A stretch of DNA of 64,000 nt, from contig NZ_JABAEF010000002.1 in NCBI RefSeq assembly GCF_023701945.1, positions 124,001-188,000 on the forward strand, given 5' to 3'. The notes below the pieces were generated by a model. It had not been told where the DNA came from. It worked only from the letters and a program-made list of their open reading frames with translations, and made no database searches. The stretch is from Rhizobium sp. CG5. Lineage in GTDB: Bacteria > Pseudomonadota > Alphaproteobacteria > Rhizobiales > Rhizobiaceae. Positions 1 to 8,964 of this stretch are shown one piece after another. Numbering within the stretch: the stretch's first letter is position 1; each line of letters starts with the position of its first letter. The position numbers and the translations under genes were made by a program.

Positions 1-343
1 GGTTCGTCAATTGCCTGAACGGCGCGGCCAGCACATCCCGCCGGGCGACAATCACATAGTCATGTCCGGGCATCATTGCAAACCCTGCGCTCAATCGCAC
101 AGCCTCTTTGAGGCGTCGGCGCATCCTGTTCCGTTCGACCGCATTTCCATGCTTCTTGGTCACGGTGAAGCCGACGCGGGGCGCAGTCTCGGGTTCGGCG
201 CGATCGAGCACTTCCAGCAGGAAGTATTTGCCCTTGCGCCGCTCACCTTCGCGAACAGCAAGAAACTGCGGGCGGCTTTTCAGCCGCCCGGCAGTTTGTT
301 TGGGTATATCACACGTCATTGGCCCGGCGCTTTCATCGGGCAC
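1..343 (-). CDS. rnpA: RNase P protein component, 3' end cut by window edge
   Basis: Protein subunit of ribonuclease P, which binds the catalytic RNA and matures tRNA 5' ends. The visible N-terminal part carries the family core: [38 protein letters not shown] and the basic RNR-type helix, then [12 protein letters not shown]. The C-terminus lies beyond position 1. Start: GTG at 343 has an AAGG six bases upstream that overlaps the rpmH stop; ATG at 319 is the in-frame alternative but lacks a Shine-Dalgarno sequence. It follows rpmH by 8 bp on the same strand, the usual bacterial rpmH-rnpA arrangement. Confidence 0.95.
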   Translation of the reverse strand, partial: MPDESAGPMTCDIPKQTAGRLKSRPQFLAVREGERRKGKYFLLEVLDRAEPETAPRVGFTVTKKHGNAVERNRMRRRLKEAVRLSAGFAMMPGHDYVIVARRDVLAAPFRQLTN

Positions 344-351
344 ATCCGGCC

Positions 352-486
352 TTAGGCCGAAAGACGCTGACGACCGCGTCCACGACGGGCGCAAAGAACC
401 TTGCGGCCGCCGGCAGTGGCCATACGTGCACGAAAACCATGGCGACGCTTGCGAACAAGCTTGGATGGTTGGTAGGTACGCTTCAT
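352..486 (-). CDS. rpmH: 50S ribosomal protein L34
   Basis: 44-residue, very basic protein of the large ribosomal subunit. It starts [20 protein letters not shown] and ends GRGRQRLSA, which is diagnostic of L34; length 44 is normal. ATG is at 486 and TAA at 352-354. It lies immediately upstream of rnpA on the minus strand and is presumably co-transcribed with it from the 487-912 spacer. Confidence 0.97.
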   Translation of the reverse strand: MKRTYQPSKLVRKRRHGFRARMATAGGRKVLCARRGRGRQRLSA

Positions 487-939
487 TTTTTTAATACCGC
501 GGTGTGCGGCCCTTCTTGGGTTTGCATTGCTGCAAGAGCGTTAGAGTGTGGAGAACGGCTGGAGGACCCGCGGAAACGGGCGCACCTGTCCGAACGCGCG
601 CCTTATACGGACGATGGCTGCCGGAGTCAATTGGCGGGTCTCTCAGAGCCGCATCAAGGCCCTGATGGTCAAATCTTGCACTCCCCGAGTTAACCATCTT
701 CCGGTTGCTGAAATGAAACAAAATTCAGTTTTCACCGTGCTTTTCTGTCGCCTACCGCGGTGATTGCAAGAAAGCCGGCGCTTCAATTCAGATCCACGCT
801 GTCGCAGACAAGTCATTGGCGCAAAAGCGACGAAAATTAGGAGGCAACAATTCATTAACATGGAGGGGGTATTTTACAGGATAGTGAGGGACTGACGCTG
901 CGTTGGTCCCAGGTGGGTTTCACATCAGGAGTGGGGCTA
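487..939. other. Intergenic spacer between rpmH and chemoreceptor gene
   Basis: About 450 bases with no convincing gene. It must hold the divergent promoters of rpmH-rnpA (leftward) and the chemoreceptor (rightward). One TTAACCAT half-motif, a type linked to CtrA in alphaproteobacteria, lies at about 692-699. No terminator-like hairpin or RNA gene was recognised, and short open frames here have non-protein-like composition. Confidence 0.5.
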
Positions 940-2952
940 GTGAAAATTAGCGGCAAAGTCTATTCGTTGGTCGGCATGTTGGGGTTTGCTGCTGTTTTGA
1001 TCGGTGCGATCGGTATATTCGTGACTGTCCAATACGGCGCCAAGTCTCAGGAGGTGCAATCGGTATCGCAGCGCGCCTACATGGGCGAGCGTCTGAACCG
1101 TCTCGTGACGGCCGTGGTAATGGACGCGCGCGGCATTTACGCGGCGCCTTCCACCGAAAAGGCCGATGGTTTCGCCAAGGGCCTCCTGAAAAGTCTTGAT
1201 TCCATGGACAAGGTCATCGCCGACTGGAAGCCGCTGGTTCCCGCCGCCCAGCAGCCGACATTCGACGCGATGGTCAAGCGCGCCGCCGAATTCCGCACGT
1301 TCCGGGCCGAGACCGCTCGCCTGGGCACGCAGGTCGATCCGAAGGCCGCCAACGAGCAGGGCAATAACGAAAACAATCGCGCCAACCGCAAGGCCTTCCA
1401 GGCCGAGATCGATGCCGTCGTCGACAGCGACAAGGCTGAACTGGCTGCTTTGACCGATTCGCTTGCCTCATTCCAGTCGACCATGCTGATCCTGATTTCC
1501 ACCGTGACCGTTCTGGCCGTCGCAGCCGGTACCGGTTGTGGCATGTTCGTTGGCGTCAACCAGCTGAGCCGGCCCATCCGCAACGTCACCCATGCCATGA
1601 AGAGAGTGGCTGAAGGTGACTTCGAGACTGAAGTGCCCTATGCCGGCCGTCGCGATGAAATCGGCGACATGGCCGCCGCCGTCGAGGTGTTCAAGCAGAA
1701 CGGCCTGGCCGTCAATCGCCTGAACGCCCAGGAAACGGCGATGCGCGCCAAGAGTGACGATCTGCAATCGAGCATGGCCACCGTCGTCTCGGCCGCCGCC
1801 GCAGGCGATTTCACCAAGCGGATCGAAAAGAACTACGACGACGCCAACCTCAATCTCTTTGCCAGCAACATCAACGATCTTCTGAAGACCGTCGATACCG
1901 GCGTGACGGAAACCCGTCGCGTGATTGCCAATCTCGCCGAGGGCGATCTGACGCACAACATGCGCGGCGAATTCCGCGGCGCCTTTGCGGAGTTGCAGAC
2001 CAACGTCAACACCACGCTCGACCGTCTGCGCCAGACGATGAGCGAAATCCGCCAGAAGACCGACTCCATCCACGGCAATACCGACGAACTGACCTCGGCC
2101 ACCAACGATCTGTCCAAGCGCACCGAGCAGCAGGCCGCCGCCCTCGAGCAGACCTCGGCCGCCCTGGACGAGATCACCGTCGTGGTGCGCAGCTCCAGCG
2201 AACGGGCCCAGGAAGCCAGTAAGATGGTGACGGAAGCCAAGCAAAGTGCTGCCCAGTCGGGCGTCGTTGTTCGCGAAGCTGTCGACGCCATGGGGCGGAT
2301 CGAACAGGCCGCACGCGAGATTTCGCAGATTATCAATGTGATCGATGAGATCGCCTTCCAGACCAACCTGCTTGCGCTGAATGCCGGCGTCGAGGCGGCC
2401 CGTGCCGGAGATGCCGGCAAGGGCTTTGCGGTTGTCGCTCAGGAAGTGCGTGAACTGGCGCAGCGCTCGGCCAATGCCGCCAAGGACATCAAGGCCCTGA
2501 TCACCAAATCCGGCACCGAAGTCGCCGGTGGCGTCAAGCTGGTTCAGCGCACCGGCGAAGCGCTCGGTGAGATCGAGGTGCGGGTGTTGAAGATCAACGA
2601 TCACATCCACTCGATCGCCACGGCCGCACAGGAGCAGGCAACCGGCCTCCAGGAAGTCAACACCGCCATCAACCAGATGGACCAGGTCACCCAGCAGAAC
2701 GCGGCCATGGTCGAGGAAACCTCGGCTGCAACCCACAAGCTGTCTTCGGAAGCTGCCGGCCTTGCCAGCCTGGTGTCCTACTTCCGTCTGTCGGATCGCA
2801 GCCCGGGTCGTCCTGTGGTCGCAGCACCCGCGACCCACCAGCCGGTCACGTCGCATGTCCGCAACATGCTCGGCAATGTCGCCAAGGCCTTCGGCGGTGG
2901 TGGACAGACAGTTGCAGCCGCCGGTCGTGGCGGCAACTGGGAAGAGTTCTGA
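940..2952 (+). CDS. Methyl-accepting chemotaxis protein
   Basis: Inner-membrane chemoreceptor of 670 residues that passes ligand signals to CheA/CheW. TM helix 1 is at about residues 8-32 and TM helix 2 at about 181-205, enclosing a roughly 150-residue periplasmic sensor. A HAMP region follows TM2 ([19 protein letters not shown]) and a second HAMP-like stretch precedes the signalling domain. The hairpin tip reads [22 protein letters not shown] near 468-490. The C-terminus ends NWEEF, a CheR/CheB tether pentapeptide. Start: GTG at 940 has AGGAG at 927-931; an in-frame GTG at 913 lacks one. Ligand unknown. Confidence 0.93.
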   Translation: MKISGKVYSLVGMLGFAAVLIGAIGIFVTVQYGAKSQEVQSVSQRAYMGERLNRLVTAVVMDARGIYAAPSTEKADGFAKGLLKSLDSMDKVIADWKPLVPAAQQPTFDAMVKRAAEFRTFRAETARLGTQVDPKAANEQGNNENNRANRKAFQAEIDAVVDSDKAELAALTDSLASFQSTMLILISTVTVLAVAAGTGCGMFVGVNQLSRPIRNVTHAMKRVAEGDFETEVPYAGRRDEIGDMAAAVEVFKQNGLAVNRLNAQETAMRAKSDDLQSSMATVVSAAAAGDFTKRIEKNYDDANLNLFASNINDLLKTVDTGVTETRRVIANLAEGDLTHNMRGEFRGAFAELQTNVNTTLDRLRQTMSEIRQKTDSIHGNTDELTSATNDLSKRTEQQAAALEQTSAALDEITVVVRSSSERAQEASKMVTEAKQSAAQSGVVVREAVDAMGRIEQAAREISQIINVIDEIAFQTNLLALNAGVEAARAGDAGKGFAVVAQEVRELAQRSANAAKDIKALITKSGTEVAGGVKLVQRTGEALGEIEVRVLKINDHIHSIATAAQEQATGLQEVNTAINQMDQVTQQNAAMVEETSAATHKLSSEAAGLASLVSYFRLSDRSPGRPVVAAPATHQPVTSHVRNMLGNVAKAFGGGGQTVAAAGRGGNWEEF

Positions 2953-2987
2953 TCGTCCCTCACCAAGGGTCGGCCCTAAAAAACAAA

Positions 2988-3018
2988 GCATCGCGACACC
3001 CCGTCGCGGTGCTTTTTT
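2988..3018 (+). terminator. Rho-independent terminator after chemoreceptor gene
   Basis: GCATCGCGAC pairs with GTCGCGGTGC (one G-T type mismatch) around a short loop, followed by six T residues at 3013-3018. It lies 35 bases after the chemoreceptor stop. Confidence 0.85.
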
Positions 3019-3141
3019 GCGCTGCAGGGAGAGGCGTTTGGAAAATTCGCCGGAACCTTCTATGCTCACCTCTTAATATGCAGGGCCAGGGCACGGCGAA
3101 TCATCGTCATTGACCTTCGGGCCTGAAGCAAGGAGGCCGCG

Positions 3142-4626
3142 ATGCGGGAGCAAGAGCGGGGTTTGGCAGCAGCATCGGTGTCGCCGGTCGGCGCCATGCC
3201 TGGCCTGTTTCGGGGATTGTCAGGCAAGCTGCTGATCCTGACGGCCGTCTTCGTCATGCTGGCGGAAGTCCTGATCTTCACGCCGTCCATCGCCAATATG
3301 CGGCTCAGCTGGCTGCAGAACCGGCTGAATACGGCGGCCGCCGCTAGCGTCGTCATTGATGGTCTGCAACCGATCGAACTGCCGCGCAACGTCCAGAATG
3401 ACGCCTTGATGGCAACCGGCACCAAGGCGATCGTGCTGCGCAAGGACGGAACCTCCAAGCTCCTGGCGGTCGATGGCATGCCGCCGCAGGTCGATGCGCA
3501 ATATGACCTCTCTGACGTGCCGATGCTGCAGGCCGTCTGCGACGCGCTGGACACGCTGCTGTTCGGCGGGGATCGCGTGGTGCGGGTCTTCGGCCCGGTG
3601 GGCGAAAGCGATGTACAGATCGAAGTTGTTCTGGAGGAAAAGAGCCTGCGCAAGGCCATGCTGTCTTACGCAGGCAATATCCTGGTCCTGTCGCTGCTCA
3701 TTTCGGTCATCACCGCGCTGCTGATTTTCCTCGCCATCAACCGGATGATGATCGGCCCGGTGCGCCGGCTGACCCGCAGCATGGAGGATTTTGCCGAAAG
3801 CCCCGAGGATCCGTCGCGCATCATGGTGCCAAGCCGCGGCGGCGATGAACTGGCATTTGCCGGCCGGCATCTGGCGGCCATGCAGGGACAGCTGCAAAAG
3901 ACCTTGAAGCAGCAGAAGAACCTCGCCGATCTCGGCCTTGCCGTCTCGAAGATCAACCACGACATGCGCAATATTCTGGCCTCGGCGCAGCTGATGTCGG
4001 ACCGGTTGGTCGATGTCGATGATCCCATGGTCAAGAGCTTTGCACCGAAACTGTTGCGCACCATCGACCGTGCCGTCGGTTATACCAGCGAAGTGCTCGC
4101 CTACGGCCAGGCGTCGGAAGCCGAGCCGCGCCGCCGCCGGCTTCGGCTGTCTGTTCTGTGCCAGGAGGTGCGCGATATTCTGGCACTGGAACCGGAGAGC
4201 GGTATCGAATTCCTCGACATGATCGCTCCCGATCTGGAAGTGGACGGCGATAGTGAGCAATTGTTCCGCGTCATTCATAACATCTGCCGCAATGCGGCCC
4301 AGGCGCTCGCCAATCACGGCGCCGAGCCGCACCAGGCGCTGCGCCGCATCACGGTCTCGGCCCAGCGCATCGGCAGCGTCGTCAGCATCACCATCGACGA
4401 TAATGGCCCCGGCATGCCCAGCAAGGCGCGCGAAAATCTGTTTGCCGCCTTCCGTGGCTCGGCCCGCTCGGGCGGCACCGGCCTCGGCCTGGCGATTGCC
4501 CGCGAACTGGTGCTGGCCCATGGCGGCACCATCGCACTGGTCGAAAAGCCGGCGCCCGGAACCCTTTTCCGCATCGAGATACCCGACCGCCCCGTTGCCC
4601 TCGACGATTGGCGGGTCCGGGCCTGA
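3142..4626 (+). CDS. Membrane sensor histidine kinase
   Basis: Two-component sensor kinase of 494 residues. TM helices at about 30-50 and 180-199 enclose a periplasmic sensor of about 130 residues; a HAMP-like linker follows. The H box is INHDMRN with the phospho-acceptor His at about 273. The ATPase domain shows the N box ICRNAAQALANHG, G1 DDNGPGMP and G2 GGTGLGLAIARE. Start ATG has AGGAGG just upstream. No response regulator is adjacent, so it is an orphan kinase with unknown partner and signal. The IN-H-D-MRN phosphorylation box differs from the common HELRTPL form. Confidence 0.9.
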   Translation: MREQERGLAAASVSPVGAMPGLFRGLSGKLLILTAVFVMLAEVLIFTPSIANMRLSWLQNRLNTAAAASVVIDGLQPIELPRNVQNDALMATGTKAIVLRKDGTSKLLAVDGMPPQVDAQYDLSDVPMLQAVCDALDTLLFGGDRVVRVFGPVGESDVQIEVVLEEKSLRKAMLSYAGNILVLSLLISVITALLIFLAINRMMIGPVRRLTRSMEDFAESPEDPSRIMVPSRGGDELAFAGRHLAAMQGQLQKTLKQQKNLADLGLAVSKINHDMRNILASAQLMSDRLVDVDDPMVKSFAPKLLRTIDRAVGYTSEVLAYGQASEAEPRRRRLRLSVLCQEVRDILALEPESGIEFLDMIAPDLEVDGDSEQLFRVIHNICRNAAQALANHGAEPHQALRRITVSAQRIGSVVSITIDDNGPGMPSKARENLFAAFRGSARSGGTGLGLAIARELVLAHGGTIALVEKPAPGTLFRIEIPDRPVALDDWRVRA

Positions 4627-4763
4627 ACAGGAAAGCGGCAATGATTTCAATCATGTGATCGCGATATTTCAGGGAAATGACATTTTTTGTTCGAAAGACG
4701 CTTGCATTAAAATCAAGGAGGCTTTAGAGGATCGCCACGCCACCGGTTATGCCGGTTGGACAC

Positions 4764-4840
4764 GCACCCGTAGCTCAGCTGGATAGAGCACCAGACTACG
4801 AATCTGGGGGTCGGGCGTTCGAATCGCTCCGGGTGCGCCA
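4764..4840 (+). tRNA. tRNA-Arg(ACG)
   Basis: 77-base cloverleaf with encoded CCA. Acceptor arms GCACCCG (4764-4770) and CGGGTGC (4830-4836) pair fully; the anticodon loop reads CTACGAA, giving anticodon ACG; the T loop has GTTCGAATC. No integrase or duplicated 3' tRNA end was seen nearby. Confidence 0.97.
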
Positions 4841-4871
4841 TTTTCTTCCCAAATGATTTTGGTAATTATCT

Positions 4872-4909
4872 GATCGCACACGCGATCCTGCCATGCGTCA
4901 GGCGCATGG
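4872..4909. repeat. Two tandem small inverted repeats downstream of tRNA-Arg
   Basis: GATCGC-ACAC-GCGATC (4872-4887) is followed three bases later by CCATGCG-TCAGG-CGCATGG (4891-4909). Both are perfect stems. No T tract follows, so a simple intrinsic terminator is not indicated. They lie between the tRNA and the CoA-transferase gene, in a position to act as a leader structure or a processing signal. Confidence 0.6.
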
Positions 4910-5031
4910 CTGATCTGTTGCCCGATTGACAAATATCAAGGTGGCATCGCGCAATTTCCGTCATTCACAGTCCATTGTCCGCGCTTGTCGCTGGAGCCAT
5001 GGATATCAGATGGATGTTGGGAGAGATTTTT

Positions 5032-6525
5032 ATGTTGCGTGACCGGATCCGATACAGGCCCTTGATGGACAAGCTCGCCAGCGCCGAAGAGGCTGCGGCC
5101 TATATCAAGGACGGAATGACGGTCGGCATGAGCGGCTTCACGCGTGCCGGGGAAGCCAAGGCGGTGCCGATGGCGCTGGCCGAGCGGGCCCGCAAGGATC
5201 CTCTGAAAATCACGCTTTTGACGGGTGCCTCGCTTGGCAACGATCTCGACAAGACGCTGGCCGAGGCCCATGTTCTGGCCCGCCGCATGCCCTTCCAGTC
5301 CGATCCCGGATTGCGCAAGGCGATCAATGCCGGGGAGGTGATGTTCATCGACCAGCATCTGTCCGAGACCGTCGAGCAGTTGCGAACCCAGCAGATCAAG
5401 CCGGTCGACATCGCCGTCATCGAGGCGGTTGCCATCACCGAGCACGGCGGCATCGTGCCAACCACCTCCGTCGGCAATTCCGCCAGCTTTGCCATTCTCG
5501 CCGACAAGGTGATTGTCGAACTCAACCTGTCACAGCCGATCACGCTCGAAGGCTTGCACGATATCTACATCCCGTCGCGCCGGCCGGCCCGCATGCCGAT
5601 TCCGGTGGTCACGCCGGAAAGCCGCGTCGGGCTGCCCTATATCTCCATCCCGCCGGAAAAGATCGTGGCCATTGTCGTTTCCGAGAAGCATGACAGTTCA
5701 GCCAGCATTTCGCCACCCGATGACGATACCCGCGCCATTGCCGGAAACCTCACCGATTTCCTGCGCAACGAAGTGAAGCAGGGCCGCCTCGGCTATGAAC
5801 TGCAGCCGCTGCAGGCCGGCATCGGCACCATCGCCAATTCCGTGCTGCACGGCTTTATCGATACGCCGTTTCATGATCTGAAGATGTATTCCGAGGTTTT
5901 GCAGGATTCGACATTCGAACTTTTCGATGCCGGCAAACTGACCTTTGCCTCCGGCTCGTCGATCACCCTGTCGGCCCCGATGTATCAGAGGGTTCTGCCG
6001 CGGCTTGCCGAATACAAGCATCAACTGATCCTGCGCCCGCAGGAGATCAGCAACCATCCCGAAGTCATCCGTCGACTGGGTCTGATCTGCATCAATACCG
6101 CGCTCGAATTCGATATCTACGGCAACGTCAATTCCACCCATGTCGGCGGCACCCACATGATGAACGGCATCGGTGGATCAGGCGATTTTGCCCGCAACGG
6201 CTTCATGTCGATCTTTGTGACCAAGTCCGTGGCCAAGAACGGCTCGATTTCCAGTGTCGTGCCGATGGTCAGCCATGTCGACCATACCGAGCATGACGTG
6301 GACATCCTGGTGACGGAGATCGGCCTTGCCGATTTGCGCGGCCTGGCACCGCGCGAACGGTCGGCGGTCATCATCGCCAATTGCGTGCACCCGGATTATC
6401 GCGACGCGTTGCAGGATTATGTCGACCGTGCCACCGTGCGCGGAGGCCAGACGCCGCATCTCATCGAGCAGGCGCTGTCCTGGCACGATGCCCTGCGCAC
6501 GCGCGGCACGATGCGCCCCGCCTGA
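5032..6525 (+). CDS. Acetyl-CoA hydrolase/succinate CoA-transferase family protein
   Basis: 497-residue cytosolic enzyme of the acetyl-CoA hydrolase/transferase (Cat1/ScpC/AarC) family, moving CoA between succinyl-, acetyl- or propionyl-CoA and free acids. Visible features: VGMSGFTRAGEAKAVP near the N-terminus, GGIVPTTSVGNSASFA, MYSEVLQDS with the probable catalytic Glu at 288, and GIGGSGDFARNG near the C-terminus. Start: ATG 5032 has GGGAGAG seven bases upstream; a TTG at 4975 would add an unlikely N-terminal stretch. The preferred substrate (acetate or propionate) cannot be read from sequence. Single gene, convergent with the ArsR gene. Confidence 0.9.
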   Translation: MLRDRIRYRPLMDKLASAEEAAAYIKDGMTVGMSGFTRAGEAKAVPMALAERARKDPLKITLLTGASLGNDLDKTLAEAHVLARRMPFQSDPGLRKAINAGEVMFIDQHLSETVEQLRTQQIKPVDIAVIEAVAITEHGGIVPTTSVGNSASFAILADKVIVELNLSQPITLEGLHDIYIPSRRPARMPIPVVTPESRVGLPYISIPPEKIVAIVVSEKHDSSASISPPDDDTRAIAGNLTDFLRNEVKQGRLGYELQPLQAGIGTIANSVLHGFIDTPFHDLKMYSEVLQDSTFELFDAGKLTFASGSSITLSAPMYQRVLPRLAEYKHQLILRPQEISNHPEVIRRLGLICINTALEFDIYGNVNSTHVGGTHMMNGIGGSGDFARNGFMSIFVTKSVAKNGSISSVVPMVSHVDHTEHDVDILVTEIGLADLRGLAPRERSAVIIANCVHPDYRDALQDYVDRATVRGGQTPHLIEQALSWHDALRTRGTMRPA

Positions 6526-6536
6526 GGGCGCGCTTG

Positions 6537-6839
6537 CTAGGTCGCGCAGAAAGAGGCGTAGAGGGCGCTGATGACGTTGCGTGCCGGCTCGCTTTCGATC
6601 CGATACCAGATCGTCTGGCCATCGCGCCGGCCGGCAATGATCCTGTCGCGGCGCAACAGCGCCAGATGCTGGGACACCGTTGAATCACGGATGCCCAGAA
6701 ATTCCGCCAATTGCCCGACCGAGCGTTCGCCATCGATCAACTGGCAGAGAATAAGCAGCCGGTGGCGATTGGCCAAAGCCTTCAGCAACTCGCTGGCGTC
6801 ATCGGCGGCGCCTTGCATGGTCTCGGGATCAAGTTTCAT
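6537..6839 (-). CDS. ArsR-family repressor, BigR/SqrR-like persulfide sensor
   Basis: 100-residue winged-helix regulator. The HTH reads VGQLAEFLGIRDSTVSQHLALLRR, and ALANRHRLLILCQLIDGE precedes it. It has cysteines at 32 and 98, a spacing of 66 residues. That is the spacing of the two redox cysteines in the persulfide sensors BigR, SqrR and YgaV (known family), so a sulfide/persulfide-responsive repressor is inferred. The CVC metal motif of arsenic sensors is absent. It is divergent from trxC, sharing an AT-rich palindromic spacer. Confidence 0.87.
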   Translation of the reverse strand: MKLDPETMQGAADDASELLKALANRHRLLILCQLIDGERSVGQLAEFLGIRDSTVSQHLALLRRDRIIAGRRDGQTIWYRIESEPARNVISALYASFCAT

Positions 6840-6847
6840 GCTTGCGT

Positions 6848-6869
6848 ATATACGTTATTATGAATATAT
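6848..6869. promoter_or_regulatory. AT-rich inverted repeat between arsR-type gene and trxC, probable operator
   Basis: ATATA (6848-6852) and TATAT (6865-6869) flank a 12-base AT-rich centre, nine bases upstream of the repressor start and about 60 upstream of trxC. Its position and composition suit autoregulation by the adjacent ArsR protein. Binding is inferred. Confidence 0.5.
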
Positions 6870-6928
6870 TGTCAAGTTGAGCATTGCCCCTCATTGTCAG
6901 CGGGGCAGGATTGGCGGAGAAGAGCAGG

Positions 6929-7375
6929 ATGGAAAAGGATCATGAGATCGTCTGCCCCCACTGTGCGGCAGTCAACCGGCTGAAGCAAGGGCATGCAGCC
7001 GACGCGGCCAAGTGCGGAAAATGCGTGCAGGCCCTGTTTCAGGGGCATCCGGTGGAGGCGGCTCCCGCCATGTTTGATAAGCAGATAGCGCGCAACGCCA
7101 TCCCCGTTCTGGTCGATGTCTGGGCACCCTGGTGTGGCCCTTGCCGAATGATGGCGCCGGCCTTCGAAGAGGCGGCGCGCGTCATGGAGCCGCAGGTCCG
7201 GCTGATCAAGCTCAATTCCGAGGATCATCCCGATGTCGCCGGCCGGTTCGGCATTCGCGGCATTCCGACCATGTTGTTGTTCGACAAGGGCCGGGAAATC
7301 GCGCGCGTGTCTGGTGCGATGACCACCCGGCAGATCGTCGACTGGACAAGAGGGCAATTGGGCACCTTGTCCTGA
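6929..7375 (+). CDS. trxC: Thioredoxin 2 with N-terminal zinc-finger-like CXXC pairs
   Basis: 148-residue cytosolic thiol-disulfide oxidoreductase. The N-terminal extension holds CPHC and CGKC, which form the zinc site typical of TrxC. The thioredoxin fold follows with WCGPC at about residues 68-72 and the cis-Pro loop GIRGIPTMLLF. ATG 6929 was chosen because the protein then starts directly before CPHC and has a purine-rich GGAGAAGAGCAGG upstream. It is divergent from a BigR-like thiol-sensing repressor, which suggests thiol or persulfide-stress control. Confidence 0.93.
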   Translation: MEKDHEIVCPHCAAVNRLKQGHAADAAKCGKCVQALFQGHPVEAAPAMFDKQIARNAIPVLVDVWAPWCGPCRMMAPAFEEAARVMEPQVRLIKLNSEDHPDVAGRFGIRGIPTMLLFDKGREIARVSGAMTTRQIVDWTRGQLGTLS

Positions 7376-7530
7376 AGCCGACGACCGCGGCGGCAGGTCG
7401 GGCGGGAGAAACGGACGAAAGGGGTGGATCGCAACTGTCTTTGCCTTTAAAACGCCTCTGATTGGCGGCGTAGGATCAAGCGTATGCGGTGTGCGCGATG
7501 TGCGTCCTGGCCGATCGGAAACAGACCGCT

Positions 7531-8814
7531 ATGACGATTTCATCCTCTCGCCACCACCGCCCCGACAGGGCTTTCGCCATGATGATGGCGATCGTCGTCG
7601 CTTTGGCGGGGTGTGGCGGTCGGCCGATCGGCGTCATGCAGCCCGTCGGCGTGCAGGCCTCAAGCGGTGCTTCGCAGGTGCATCTGATCGCCGCAACCAC
7701 CCGCGCGCCAGCGCCCGACAAGGCCGTGCTGTTTAGCGGCGAGCGTGGAACGGGCTTGATGATCGATGCCGTCACAATTTCCATTCCGCCCGATGCGGTT
7801 CGCAAGGTGGGGGAGGTGCAATGGCCCAAGCGCCTGCCGCCCAACCCTGCCAAGGAATTTACAACCGTATCCGTCGAACCGCTGGCCACGCCGGCGCAAG
7901 GCCAGTCCTGGCTGAAGGCCCATTCGGGCAAAAGCCGACGCGTCCTGGTCTTCGTCCACGGCTTCAACAATCGCTACGAGGAAGCGGTCTACCGCTTCGC
8001 GCAGATCGTTCATGATTCCAAGACGGATGTCGTCCCGGTCGTCTTCACCTGGCCGTCGCGCGCCAGCATTTTCGACTATAACTACGACAAGGAAAGCACC
8101 AACTATTCTCGCGACGCGCTGGAGGAGCTTCTGGCCCGTATCGCCGGGGACAAGTCGGTGGGCGAAATCACCGTCATGGCCCATTCCATGGGAACCTGGC
8201 TGGCGGTCGAGGCGCTGCGGCAGATGGCGATCCGCGATGGCCAGGTCAATCCAAAGATCAAAAATGTGATCCTTGCTGCCCCTGATCTCGATGTGGATGT
8301 CTTTGGCCAGCAATTCCGCAGCTTCGGGCCGACCCCGCCGCATTTCACCCTGTTCGTCTCACAGGATGACCGGGCCTTGACCCTGTCGCGCCGCATCTCC
8401 GGCAATGTCGAGCGGTTGGGGCAGATCGATGCCAGCAAGGAACCCTACCGCTCTCAACTCGAAAGCGCCGGCATTACCGTGCTTGACCTGACCAAGCTGA
8501 AATCCGGCGACAATCTCAACCACGGCAAGTTTGCCGAGAGCCCCGAAGTGGTGCGCCTGATCGGCGACCGGCTTATCGCCGGCCAGACCGTTACCGATTC
8601 CGATATCGGCCTTGGCGAGAGCCTGGGCGCCGTGACCATCGGCGCGGCAACGACCGTCGGGCAGGCGGCAAGCACGGTGATCAGTGCGCCGATCCTGATT
8701 TTCGATCCCCGCACGAGGCGCAATTACGACAAGCAATTGCTGCTGCTGAGCGAGACCGCCGGCGGCACGCTCGATTCGGTTGGGGACACGGTCGGCAATG
8801 CCGTGGGGAAATAA
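7531..8814 (+). CDS. Alpha/beta hydrolase lipoprotein, DUF900 type
   Basis: 427 residues, predicted periplasm-facing lipoprotein: a hydrophobic stretch MMMAIVVALAGCGG ends in a lipobox with Cys at about 28. The hydrolase fold shows VFVHGFNN (oxyanion region), FTWPSR, and MAHSMGTW with nucleophile Ser at about 219, the DUF900 pattern. The Ala/Gly/Thr-rich C-terminal 80 residues look low in structure. Starts at GTG 7489 and ATG 7498 are possible; 7531 gives a compact signal peptide. Substrate unknown. It stands alone between trxC and the proline-racemase-family gene. Confidence 0.82.
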   Translation: MTISSSRHHRPDRAFAMMMAIVVALAGCGGRPIGVMQPVGVQASSGASQVHLIAATTRAPAPDKAVLFSGERGTGLMIDAVTISIPPDAVRKVGEVQWPKRLPPNPAKEFTTVSVEPLATPAQGQSWLKAHSGKSRRVLVFVHGFNNRYEEAVYRFAQIVHDSKTDVVPVVFTWPSRASIFDYNYDKESTNYSRDALEELLARIAGDKSVGEITVMAHSMGTWLAVEALRQMAIRDGQVNPKIKNVILAAPDLDVDVFGQQFRSFGPTPPHFTLFVSQDDRALTLSRRISGNVERLGQIDASKEPYRSQLESAGITVLDLTKLKSGDNLNHGKFAESPEVVRLIGDRLIAGQTVTDSDIGLGESLGAVTIGAATTVGQAASTVISAPILIFDPRTRRNYDKQLLLLSETAGGTLDSVGDTVGNAVGK

Positions 8815-8912
8815 CAACGGACGAACCCTGCAGCCCGATGGACGGAATGGCGCGCATTATACAAGCGCCGCACGGCCTGTTCTTGCGGCAAGGTCTAGGC
8901 AGGCTCGGCAAT

Positions 8913-8924
8913 GTGATATATCAC
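8913..8924. promoter_or_regulatory. Perfect 12-bp palindrome upstream of proline-racemase-family gene
   Basis: GTGATATATCAC lies 41 bases before the start codon, where an operator would be expected. GntR-type regulators control hydroxyproline catabolism in rhizobia (known), so a GntR-like operator is a plausible inference. No regulator gene is adjacent. Confidence 0.45.
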
Positions 8925-8964
8925 TTGGCCAAGCGTTGTTCGATGATAGCTGGAGGCTTTACAG

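Noticed and set aside
1468..3069. Long minus-strand open frame opposite the chemoreceptor gene
   Set aside because: Antisense shadow: His/Gly/Arg-rich composition, no motif, while the plus strand encodes a complete chemoreceptor.
4764..5031. tRNA-Arg as an island integration site
   Set aside because: No integrase, no direct repeat of the tRNA 3' end and no compositional shift were seen downstream.
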